A stretch of 64,000 bases of DNA from Pseudomonas sp. P818 (GTDB lineage: Bacteria > Pseudomonadota > Gammaproteobacteria > Pseudomonadales > Pseudomonadaceae): NCBI RefSeq assembly GCF_000418555.1, contig NZ_ATKM01000016.1:23048-87047 (forward strand), given 5' to 3'. Shown in pieces: positions 52,827-62,569 of this stretch (positions within the stretch are counted from its first letter, which is position 1; each line of letters starts with the position of its first letter). The position numbers and the translations under genes are program-made. The notes under the pieces were generated by a model. That model was not told the origin of the DNA and did no database searches. It saw only the letters and a list, made by a program, of their open reading frames with translations.

Positions 52827-53759
52827 ATGACCACCCATGACATGATGCACGACCTGCTGCAGAGCCTGAGCAACCCTGCTGTGCGCGACCTGGCCTGGGT
52901 GCTGCGCTCTTGCCCCTTGCTCGGTGAGACCACGAAAGTCCAACGTCATCCCCTGCAAGTCAGCTGCTGGACGCGACAACCGCAGCGGCTGGCAGACTGG
53001 CTTGCGCAGCAGGACAGGGACCCCAGCCCCCTGCACAGCTGGCTGGCGGAAAAACCGGTACGCCGCCTCGGCCTGTACTACGAGCGTCTGTGGCAGTTCG
53101 CCCTGCATGCCGCACCTGACGTCGAAGTGGTCGCCGCCAATCTGCCTATCCGCCAGGGCGGTCAGACTCTGGGCGAGCTGGACCTGCTGCTGCGCGACGA
53201 CGAAGGCGAGCACCATCTGGAACTGGCGGTGAAGTTCTATCTGGGCACCGGCGGCAGTGATGCCGCTGACTGGCTCGGCCCCGGCAGCCATGACCGACTC
53301 GACCTGAAGCTGAGCCATCTGGCACACCATCAACTGCCCCTGTCGTCACGACGCGAAGCACGCGGGGCCTTGAACGAGCTGCAGTTAAGCGAGGCTCGCG
53401 CGGCCTTCTGGCTCGGCGGCTATCTGTTCTACCCCTGGCCGGACGGTTGCTCGGCGCCACGCGGCGCATTACCTGGCCATTGTCGGGGCGGCTGGCTGCA
53501 TCGACGCGACTGGGATTGCTTCGCTGCAACAAGGCCGGATGCTCACTGGCAACCGCTGCCCAGGCTGGCCTGGCTGGCGCCGGCGCTGCTGAGGGCTGAC
53601 GAGGCCTGGTCTGCAGAAATGTTCCAGCAATGGCTGAGCGCCCTGCGCCCCGAGGCTCAGGCGCAGTTACTGGTACGTCTGGAGGAAGATCAGGCCGGAC
53701 ATTGGCAGGAAGTGGAGCGGCTATTCCTGGTCAACGACCAGTGGCCAACGCACTCGTAG
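52827..53759 (+). CDS. DUF1853 family protein
   Basis: This is a soluble protein of about 310 residues. Features include RRLGLYYERLWQFALHAAPD and the nuclease-like GELDLLLRDDEGEHHLELAV, where acidic residues (E-L-D, then E-L-A-V-K) recall the PD-(D/E)xK pattern D-x(n)-E-x-K. I recall DUF1853 as a conserved Pseudomonas family of unknown role. Start choice is uncertain between 52815 and 52827. The stop TAG is part of the REPIN that follows. It is divergent from nadK. Confidence 0.8.
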   Translation: MTTHDMMHDLLQSLSNPAVRDLAWVLRSCPLLGETTKVQRHPLQVSCWTRQPQRLADWLAQQDRDPSPLHSWLAEKPVRRLGLYYERLWQFALHAAPDVEVVAANLPIRQGGQTLGELDLLLRDDEGEHHLELAVKFYLGTGGSDAADWLGPGSHDRLDLKLSHLAHHQLPLSSRREARGALNELQLSEARAAFWLGGYLFYPWPDGCSAPRGALPGHCRGGWLHRRDWDCFAATRPDAHWQPLPRLAWLAPALLRADEAWSAEMFQQWLSALRPEAQAQLLVRLEEDQAGHWQEVERLFLVNDQWPTHS

Positions 53760-53816
53760 CCCTTATGCAATCCGGGATGTATGCATCTGCAAACCCCGGA
53801 TTTCATCCGGGCTACG
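53755..53816. repeat. REPIN-like pair overlapping the DUF1853 stop codon
   Basis: CGTAGCCC (53755-53762) faces ATCCGGGCTACG (53805-53816), with the second inner dyad CCCCGGATTTCATCCGGG. The TAG stop of the upstream gene (53757-53759) lies in the repeat. Confidence 0.75.
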
Positions 53817-53838
53817 CTTGCCCCAAAGCCAGCGCCGC

Positions 53839-54948
53839 TCAAAGACTGCGCTCGATACGCCCCCCGGAGCGCGCCAGATACCCGGCACCGCTCTCACACA
53901 GCAGCGCATCACGCTGTACTGCCGGCAGGCCATCGAGCCCCTCACGCAGGGCGTAAACGCTGTAACCCAGTTGCGCGAGGAGAAACACCGCGCTGCTGCT
54001 GCGTTTGCCGCTGTCGCAGTAGCACAGATAGGTGCGCGATCGATCCAGCAGACGCGCCTTCAGGCGCAACAGTTGCAACGGCATGTGCAAGGCCTGGGGC
54101 GCATGCGCCTTTTCGTATTCTTCCAGCAGGCGTACGTCGAGCCATTGCGCGCCCTGTGCCAACAACCTGGCCGCCTCGCCAAGCGAAACCTCGGCCACCA
54201 CGGGCGCCTTGAGCAGGGCGAAGAAATCCTGGCGATCCAGACGCAGCACAGTGCCGGCCTCGACCATGGTCACCGTGGCATTGCGTGGACGATCGGCAAG
54301 TAGCGCCTCCTCACCGAAACAGGCGCCCACATCCAGTTCCGCCAGCACCTGACGATCACTGCCGGCACTGCGGATCACCTCGGCGCGACCGCTTTCCAGG
54401 AAATAGCAGCAATCGCCACTGGCGCCCTCCTCGAGTACCTGACTGCCAGCCGCAAGCTCGACCCGCTGCAGGCGAGCGAGCATGCTCTGCACGTTGGCCG
54501 GCGGTACCTTGGCGAACAGCGGATTCTCCAGCAGCCGCTCCAGCCACTCGATATCGGCGCCACTCTGCTGCAGCGCCAGCAACAGGTCCTGATGCGCCAC
54601 ACGCCAGGTCAACAGGCGATCCAGGGTGGCACTGTCGATCATCAGCACGCTGACATCGGTGAGGGCGCGCGCGTCATGCAAGCGCGGCAGCCCCGGCGAC
54701 AAGGGATGACAGCTGACCTCGCTGCCAGCCTGGACCTTCTGCGTGCGCCCCTCGGCATCCTGCAGTTGCAGCTCGCCGGCCAGCAGGTAGCAGGTCAGGC
54801 GCGCCTGATCCCCCTGGCGAAACAGCAACTGCCCGGCCAACAGCGGCTGCGGCACCAGCTGGCTGCGCAGCTCGCGCCACTGCTGCTCGGAGAGCGCATT
54901 GAGCGGCGTCAGGCTGCGTAGCTGTTCAGGGGTAAGTGGTTCGCTCAT
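53839..54948 (-). CDS. Cyclic-nucleotide-binding and rhodanese fusion protein
   Basis: This 369-residue protein has two cNMP-binding folds (about 15-125 and 135-245) and a C-terminal rhodanese domain (about 255-350). The second cNMP fold keeps the phosphate cassette pattern FGEEALLADRPRNATVTM; the first does not. The rhodanese loop is CYCDSGKRSSSAV, with the active Cys before DSGKR. It has no DNA-binding helix-turn-helix, unlike Crp. It may sense cAMP or c-di-GMP and move sulfur or bind a partner (inference). I recall a homologue at this place in P. aeruginosa. Confidence 0.85.
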   Translation of the reverse strand: MSEPLTPEQLRSLTPLNALSEQQWRELRSQLVPQPLLAGQLLFRQGDQARLTCYLLAGELQLQDAEGRTQKVQAGSEVSCHPLSPGLPRLHDARALTDVSVLMIDSATLDRLLTWRVAHQDLLLALQQSGADIEWLERLLENPLFAKVPPANVQSMLARLQRVELAAGSQVLEEGASGDCCYFLESGRAEVIRSAGSDRQVLAELDVGACFGEEALLADRPRNATVTMVEAGTVLRLDRQDFFALLKAPVVAEVSLGEAARLLAQGAQWLDVRLLEEYEKAHAPQALHMPLQLLRLKARLLDRSRTYLCYCDSGKRSSSAVFLLAQLGYSVYALREGLDGLPAVQRDALLCESGAGYLARSGGRIERSL

Positions 54949-54970
54949 GAGGTTTTCCAGGCTCCGCTGG

Positions 54971-55912
54971 TCAGTCCTGAGTGTAGTCGGCCTCTGCGCC
55001 CATCAGCGCCCGACGCCCTTGCAAGCCGCCAGTATGAATGAAGATCAGCCGACTGCCGCGGGCAAGTTGACCACTTTCGCAGAATTCGCGCAGCGCCATG
55101 AGCGCCTTGCCGGTATAAACCGGCTCCAGAGGCAGATGACAGGTCTGTTCGGTCTGTTGGATGAACTGCCGCAGCGGCTCGTCGAGTCGGGCAAAACCGC
55201 CGCGCGCAGCATCTATCAGCAAGTAGCGTCGCTGCGTCTCACCGGCCTCATCGAGCAGCCTGGCCACCTGGCCGGCGACACCGTGGTCACTCGGCACCGC
55301 CAGCGCACCGAATACGGCGCGTCGCCTCTCCCCCAGCACCACTCCGGCCAAGGTGGTGCCGGTCCCGGCGGCCAGCCACCAGGCATCGAAATCGTCCCAG
55401 CCGATTGTGCTCAGTTGTATCTCGGCCATCTCCACCAGCGTGCTGCAACCTCGGGCCCCCTGCAGACCCAGCCCCCCCTCGCCTATCGTCTGAAAACCGC
55501 TGTAGCGTTCCAGCCAGGGCGCCCAGAAATCCGGCTGATGGCGCGCGCGATAACCGCCATAACCCAGCCAGTGCAGCTCCATACCCATGCGTTGTAGATC
55601 ATCGACAGTCGGCGTTCGTTGCGCCTCACCGCGCAGCAAACCGACGGTAGCGAAGCCGAAGCGCTGCCCGGCGGCGGCCAGCGCATGCAGATGATTGGAG
55701 TGTGCGCCGCCAAGGCTGATCACGCCCTGCGCGCCTGCGGCAGCGGCCTGCTCCAGATAGGGCGCGAGCTTGAACCATTTGTTGCCGGACACCAGTGGAT
55801 CGACGCGATCGAGGCGCAAACAGGCGAGCTCGACGCCGGCAGCCTCGAGCCAGGGCAGCTTTACTGGGTGCAATGGCGCCTGCGGGCGCCAGCAGGGAAT
55901 GCGTACCGGCAA
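54971..55912 (-). CDS. PLP enzyme of the ACC deaminase/D-cysteine desulfhydrase family
   Basis: This 313-residue enzyme is of fold type II. The Schiff-base Lys is in SGNKWFKLAPYLEQ, and the phosphate or substrate loop is ISLGGAHSNHLHALAAAG. A glycine-rich PLP-binding loop AAGTGTTLAGVVLG sits near residue 180. Family members open the ring of aminocyclopropane carboxylate or remove sulfide from D-cysteine. Specificity cannot be told by eye, and D-cysteine desulfhydrase is more likely in general. It is 2 nt from the coiled-coil gene upstream. Confidence 0.85.
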   Translation of the reverse strand: MPVRIPCWRPQAPLHPVKLPWLEAAGVELACLRLDRVDPLVSGNKWFKLAPYLEQAAAAGAQGVISLGGAHSNHLHALAAAGQRFGFATVGLLRGEAQRTPTVDDLQRMGMELHWLGYGGYRARHQPDFWAPWLERYSGFQTIGEGGLGLQGARGCSTLVEMAEIQLSTIGWDDFDAWWLAAGTGTTLAGVVLGERRRAVFGALAVPSDHGVAGQVARLLDEAGETQRRYLLIDAARGGFARLDEPLRQFIQQTEQTCHLPLEPVYTGKALMALREFCESGQLARGSRLIFIHTGGLQGRRALMGAEADYTQD

Positions 55913-55914
55913 GA

Positions 55915-57282
55915 TCAGCTGACGGTGCGCAGACGACTGCTCGCCTTGTGCCGAGTACAGCAGTTGGAATCACCGAGCGTGAAACGACTCGGCGTATCGA
56001 TACGGTCGATGGGAATGGCGCAGCGTTCACCACTGGGCAAGATCGCATCGCAGCTGGGCTGCTGATAATGCGCCAGCCAGTGACGGTACTGTTCTTCGGT
56101 AACGAAGCATTTTCCAGCGGCGTATGCCATGGGGTTGTCCTGATAGCGGGCAACATCCTGCAGCGGAATGGTCAGGTGCCCGGCGCCGGGATGGTACACC
56201 ACGAACACCACACCGAGTTTGGCCAAGCGCTCCAGCACCTGGTCTCCGCCCTGACTGGCAAGGGCATCGCGCTCTCGCTTGAGTCGCTCGATCTCCGCCT
56301 GCAACTGCGCGTCCAGCTCGTTGCGATAGGCCAGCTCGACATCACGGACGGCGACCTGCTCCTTGTATTCGGCCACAGCCGCAGCGACCTTGGCGCGCAC
56401 TTCACCGTCGAACTGCGCGCGCAAAATGTCCCCCTCCGTACGCCCATGGCGCTCCAGCGCGCGCAATTGTTGCGTCATCTCCTCCCGGCTGTTCTGGAAG
56501 CTTTCGGCCTGAGCCGCCAGCTGCGCCTTGAGACTGGCGTTGAGTTCCTCCTGCTGGCGCAACGCCTGGTGCAGGCCATGCAGCTGCGCCTGCAGATGCT
56601 TGCTCTGCTCCTCACTGGCCAGCTTGAGTTTGGCCAGTTCTTCCTCGTGCTGCTGGGTCAGACTGGTGATACGCAGGCGCTGCTGCTGAATCAGCTGCGC
56701 AGTCTTGGCGCGGTGCTCCTGATCCATCTTCTGCGCCAACTGGTCGGCCACTTCCTTGGCCGGGTCAGGCGCGTACCATTTGTCTTCGGAAGCCACCTGC
56801 AAACGCTCGGCAACCACCGCCTGGGTACTGTCGTCCTCGACCAGCAGCCCGAGCTGATTGCGCTTGACCGCATCGCGCAGCAGCACCAGATCGTTCTGCC
56901 CGGGCGCCAGGCTGGGGTCCCACAGGTGCATCTGGTGCCAGGACACCGGGCACTGGCTGCGACAGGCCAGACGAATCGGACCGGCACCGAGATCCGGGCC
57001 ACGGCCGGCACGCTCGGCCAGATGCTGCAGAGGAATGTTCCAGCCCTTGTCGGGGCGACCGTCCTCATCGAAATCCAGCAAGAAGAACACCGCAGCCCTG
57101 ACCAGCAGGCGCGGGTTAATTACCACGAATACCGCACGCATCTGCTCATCGGCGAACTCGGGCATGTTCACCACACCGTCGAGCAAGGCTTCGAACTCAG
57201 GGAACATCATCTGTTTGCAGACACCGCGTTCACTGAAGAACATCACGGCTTCCACCATCTGCGGCTTGTTCTGCATGCTCAT
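55915..57282 (-). CDS. Coiled-coil protein with a C-terminal Cys/His cluster, function unknown
   Basis: This 455-residue protein begins with a globular domain (about 1-150, MVEAVMFFSERGVCKQMMFP). A long coiled coil rich in Gln/Glu/Lys follows (about 160-350, SLTQQHEEELAKLKLASEEQ). The C-terminal domain carries Cys/His residues (SCDAILPSGERCAIPIDRID, then DSNCCTRHK) that look able to bind zinc. I recall no function. The start at 57282 (MSMQNKPQM) follows GAGGGCC; the frame opens 14 codons earlier. The ACC-deaminase-like gene is 2 nt downstream, so co-transcription is likely. Confidence 0.78.
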   Translation of the reverse strand: MSMQNKPQMVEAVMFFSERGVCKQMMFPEFEALLDGVVNMPEFADEQMRAVFVVINPRLLVRAAVFFLLDFDEDGRPDKGWNIPLQHLAERAGRGPDLGAGPIRLACRSQCPVSWHQMHLWDPSLAPGQNDLVLLRDAVKRNQLGLLVEDDSTQAVVAERLQVASEDKWYAPDPAKEVADQLAQKMDQEHRAKTAQLIQQQRLRITSLTQQHEEELAKLKLASEEQSKHLQAQLHGLHQALRQQEELNASLKAQLAAQAESFQNSREEMTQQLRALERHGRTEGDILRAQFDGEVRAKVAAAVAEYKEQVAVRDVELAYRNELDAQLQAEIERLKRERDALASQGGDQVLERLAKLGVVFVVYHPGAGHLTIPLQDVARYQDNPMAYAAGKCFVTEEQYRHWLAHYQQPSCDAILPSGERCAIPIDRIDTPSRFTLGDSNCCTRHKASSRLRTVS

Positions 57283-57851
57283 CGAAGGCCCTCTGAACCA
57301 ACGGGGGATATGCGCGTACGGCATCGATCGTCAAAGCCCATCCTGCTTTGGCGATTGATGCCGTCCCTGATCGGTCAGGCAAGTCTAGGGGAAAACCCGC
57401 ACCCAGCAATGTGACTGGGTTGGCACTCACTCCGCGAGCCAGACCGGATAGGCGCGCCGCTGACGCCAAAATGTGACGAGAACGCTAAGTTCCGGGGCGA
57501 TCATCGCTCGGTGCCTGGCCTACCTGGCACGGGACAATCGGCGGATTTCTGCCATCGCGACCCGACCAGACAAGCGAATTTCCGCCTAGAGAAGCCGGCA
57601 GAAAAATCCTCACCCGCTCTGCAGCGGCATTGTGACAACCTGGCACGTCACCTGCTCGCCATACATCACCCCACGCGCCCTTCGCGCGACCGGACTGATA
57701 AAAAAGACAAGAGGTCAGCCATGTTCTGCCATCGCTTCACTGCCAACCCTACCCGCTCAATGCACTTGGCGAATGCCTGTCCGCGCGCCTGCATAGCCCT
57801 GCGACACTGACTCGCTGCCAGCTCGAAAAACAACAATAACGGAGAATCCCC
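57283..57851. other. 569-bp gap with a sigma-54-like promoter and a possible leader ORF
   Basis: There is no solid gene. A sigma-54 promoter candidate is at 57641-57656. A 29-codon frame at 57721-57810 has AGAGG upstream of its ATG but an odd composition (many Cys/His/Arg). The TAXI gene begins at 57852. Confidence 0.45.
57641..57656 (+). promoter_or_regulatory. Sigma-54-type promoter candidate upstream of the TAXI gene
   Basis: TGGCACGTCACCTGCT fits TGGCACG-N4-yTGCw with GG and GC 10 nt apart. It would start a transcript near 57667, about 185 nt before the TAXI gene. RpoN control of uptake genes is common in Pseudomonas. Confidence 0.5.
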
Positions 57852-58805
57852 ATGCGCTTAGCCAAACGGCTTGGCCTGCTCGTCGCTGCCGCGATCCTGG
57901 TCAACAGCCCCAACACTCATGCCAACCCACCCTCGATCAATATTCTCACCGGCGGCACCAGTGGCGTGTATTACCCGCTGGGCATGAGCCTGTCCGACCT
58001 CTATGGCGAGCGCATCGAAGGCTCGACCACCAGCGTGCGCGCCACCAAGGCCTCGGTAGAGAACCTGAACCTGCTACAGATCGCCCGTGGCCAGCTGGCC
58101 TTCGCCCTTGGCGACTCGGTGGCCGACGCCTGGAAAGGCAACGAGGACGCCGGCTTCAGGGCACCGCGTGACCGCCTGCGGGCCATCGCCGGCATCTACC
58201 CGAACTACATTCAGATCGTCGCCAGCCAGGCGTCAGGCATCCGCAGTCTGGAAGACCTGCGCGGCAAGCGAATTTCCGTCGGCGCGCCGCGCTCGGGCAC
58301 CGAGCTCAATGCCAGGGCCATCTTCAAGGCCGCCGGTCTGAGCTACAAAGACATGGGGCAGGTCGAATTCAAACCCTATGCCGAGTCGGTGGAACTGATC
58401 GAAAAAGGCCAGCTGGACGCTACCCTGCAGTCGGCCGGTCTGGGCATGGCGGCCATTCGCGAACTGGCCGAGCGCATGCCGATCACCTTCGTGGCCATTC
58501 CGGAGCAGGTCGTGTCACGTATCGGCGGCGCCTATCAGCCAGGCATCATTCCGGCCGGCACTTACAAGGGGCAGGCCAGCGACGTGACCACGGCGACCAT
58601 CACCAACCTTCTGGTTAGCCAGACCAGCGTTTCCGACGACCTGGCCTACCAGATGACCAGGCTGCTCTTCGAGAACCTGGGCCGCCTGGCCGAAGCTCAT
58701 CCGGCCGCCAAGGACATCCAGCTGGAGCGGGCAACCAATGGCCTGCCGATTCCGCTGCATCCCGGTGCCGAGCGCTTCTACCGTGAAGTGGGTGTCCTCA
58801 AATAG
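57852..58805 (+). CDS. TAXI-type TRAP transporter solute-binding protein
   Basis: This is a periplasmic binding protein of 317 residues with a signal peptide (LGLLVAAAILVNSPNTHA, cut before NPPSINI). The TAXI hallmark is ILTGGTSGVYYPLGMSLSDL at the mature N-terminus, followed by KASVENLNLLQIARGQLAFA. TAXI proteins feed TRAP permeases with dicarboxylates, 2-oxoglutarate or similar acids. No DctQ/DctM-type permease gene is nearby, so it is an orphan. GGAGAATCCCC precedes the ATG. It is convergent with the NTF2-like gene (8-nt gap). Confidence 0.9.
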   Translation: MRLAKRLGLLVAAAILVNSPNTHANPPSINILTGGTSGVYYPLGMSLSDLYGERIEGSTTSVRATKASVENLNLLQIARGQLAFALGDSVADAWKGNEDAGFRAPRDRLRAIAGIYPNYIQIVASQASGIRSLEDLRGKRISVGAPRSGTELNARAIFKAAGLSYKDMGQVEFKPYAESVELIEKGQLDATLQSAGLGMAAIRELAERMPITFVAIPEQVVSRIGGAYQPGIIPAGTYKGQASDVTTATITNLLVSQTSVSDDLAYQMTRLLFENLGRLAEAHPAAKDIQLERATNGLPIPLHPGAERFYREVGVLK

Positions 58806-58813
58806 GGCGCGCC

Positions 58814-59245
58814 TCAGCCCTTGGCTGCGGCGAGAAAAGGCGCGAGGCGCTGCGCCATTTCCGCGCCGAGGGCCTGCAGCCCGCTCATCGGGCGCACCAT
58901 GACCTCGAACTCGACGATCCGCCCCGACTGGTCGAAACGAATCATGTCGATGCCCTTGAGCTCGCGCTCGCCCACCCGTGCGGAGAACTCCAGCACGACA
59001 TTGAGACCATCGGCCGAGGCCAGCTCGCGGTGATAGGTGAAATCCTCGAACACCTTGAGCACCGTATTGAGGATCAGATTGACTGCCTGCGCGCCCGGAT
59101 AAGGCGTATGCGCCATGGGCGAACGAAACACCGCCTGCGGATGCAGCAGCTCGGGCAAGGCGCTCAGGTCCCTGGCGGCGACGAACTGGTGCCAGCGCGC
59201 CAGGCTGGCGGCGGCGGATGGGTTGAGTTGAGCATCGAGCGACAT
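58814..59245 (-). CDS. SnoaL/NTF2-like protein (143 aa)
   Basis: This is a small cytoplasmic protein with the NTF2 cone fold: an N-terminal helix (AASLARWHQFVAARDLSALP), then FRSPMAHTPYPGAQAV, then beta strands ending in IVEFEVMVRPMSGLQALG. No catalytic residues can be assigned. The start at 59245 (MSLDAQLN) follows AGGAGAAGCCC. fadH lies upstream on the same strand, 65 nt away with a hairpin in between, so it may be co-expressed in fatty-acid metabolism (inference). Confidence 0.8.
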   Translation of the reverse strand: MSLDAQLNPSAAASLARWHQFVAARDLSALPELLHPQAVFRSPMAHTPYPGAQAVNLILNTVLKVFEDFTYHRELASADGLNVVLEFSARVGERELKGIDMIRFDQSGRIVEFEVMVRPMSGLQALGAEMAQRLAPFLAAAKG

Positions 59246-59278
59246 GGGCTTCTCCTTGTTATTGTCAGCCACTAAGCA

Positions 59279-59303
59279 GACGCCCCGCACAAGGCGGGGC
59301 GTC
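59279..59303. terminator. G/C-rich hairpin after fadH
   Basis: GACGCCCCGC / GCGGGGCGTC, 10 bp with a 5-nt loop, just past the fadH stop. There is no T-run, so it is at best a weak or Rho-assisted end, or an mRNA stabiliser. Confidence 0.45.
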
Positions 59304-59310
59304 GGTTCGA

Positions 59311-61486
<2,176 letters not shown>

Positions 61487-61546
61487 GTCTTGGCAGCACG
61501 GCTCGACCGACCTACCCTGCACCGCAACCCAACCGAACACCCTGAA

Positions 61547-62569
61547 ATGCGCCTACTGATCACTCTCCTCCTCTCACTGACTCTGCTGGCCGGTCTCGGC
61601 AGCTACGCCCACTGGCTCGAACAGCGCCCCAGCAGCCATTACCTGTCCGATCTGCGCAGCCAGGTCGCGCTCGATATCGGCCAGCCGGGCCCTCGCGGAA
61701 ATCTGCTGGGCATTCAGCCGGAGCTGTTCGCCGCCGACTATCAGAGCCTCGCGCGCCTGCGCCTGAAACTCGCCGCCTATCTGGATCACGCCCGCGACCT
61801 GGGCCTGCTCAACGAGCGAACCGTCGTCGTGCTACCCGAGCATATCGGCACCTGGCTTTTGGCCGTGGGCGAGAAGGAAGCGCTACACCGCGCCGCCGAA
61901 CGCCAGCAGGCCATGCACTGGCTGGCGGCGACCAATCCTCTGGATTTTCTCGGCGCGCTGCTGAATGCCGGGAGCGACGCGCGCCTGGACGACGCCATGC
62001 TGCGCACCAAGGCAAAATCGATGGCACATGACTACCAGCAACTGTTCGGTGACCTGGCCCGCGACTACCAGATCACCCTGGTGGCCGGCTCGATCGTCCT
62101 GCCCGAACCTCGCGTGGAGCTGGGTCGTCTCGAAGTCGGACGTGGGCCGTTGTACAACACCAGCCTGGTATTCGACCGAGCCGGCAACCCGCTGGGCCAG
62201 CCACAACGCCACGCATTCAGCGCTGCCAACCTGAAAACCGCAGCGCCGGATACCCTGCAGGTGCTGGATACCCCTGCTGGCCGGCTTGGCGTGCTGCTGG
62301 GCGGCAGCATCGGCCAGTTGCAGAGCGAAGCGGCCGATGGCGACGCCGCCGAGCTTCTTGCCATGCCCAGCGACCTGGATGGCCAGAGCGACGATGCCGA
62401 ACTCGGCGAGCGCCTGCAGGCCCACGGCATTCGTGCGGCAGTGAAAGTCCATCTGCGCGGCAGGCTGTGGGAACGCAGCGGCCAGCCTCAGGCCCTGGCG
62501 TTCGATGCCGGCCGCAGCGAACGGGGCTCAGACGAGCGCGGCGCACAACTGATCAACCTCTGGTTATGA
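61547..62569 (+). CDS. Nitrilase-fold protein lacking the catalytic Cys (340 aa)
   Basis: This carbon-nitrogen hydrolase-like protein has an N-terminal signal or anchor (MRLLITLLLSLTLLAGLGSY). Glu98 in VVVLPEHIGTW matches the first catalytic residue. The region that usually holds the Lys reads GQPQRHAF, with no Lys. The region of the Cys (normally GVxICYD) reads RLGVLLGGSIGQ, and the whole chain has no cysteine. It is therefore probably not an active amidase; binding or a new chemistry is possible. The stop overlaps the AraC start by 4 nt (ATGA). It is divergent from fadH. Confidence 0.82.
   Translation: MRLLITLLLSLTLLAGLGSYAHWLEQRPSSHYLSDLRSQVALDIGQPGPRGNLLGIQPELFAADYQSLARLRLKLAAYLDHARDLGLLNERTVVVLPEHIGTWLLAVGEKEALHRAAERQQAMHWLAATNPLDFLGALLNAGSDARLDDAMLRTKAKSMAHDYQQLFGDLARDYQITLVAGSIVLPEPRVELGRLEVGRGPLYNTSLVFDRAGNPLGQPQRHAFSAANLKTAAPDTLQVLDTPAGRLGVLLGGSIGQLQSEAADGDAAELLAMPSDLDGQSDDAELGERLQAHGIRAAVKVHLRGRLWERSGQPQALAFDAGRSERGSDERGAQLINLWL

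Noticed and set aside
23626..53816. CRISPR-like spacing of repeats
   Set aside because: The repeats are scattered across 30 kb as inverted pairs, not regularly spaced direct repeats; they fit REPINs.
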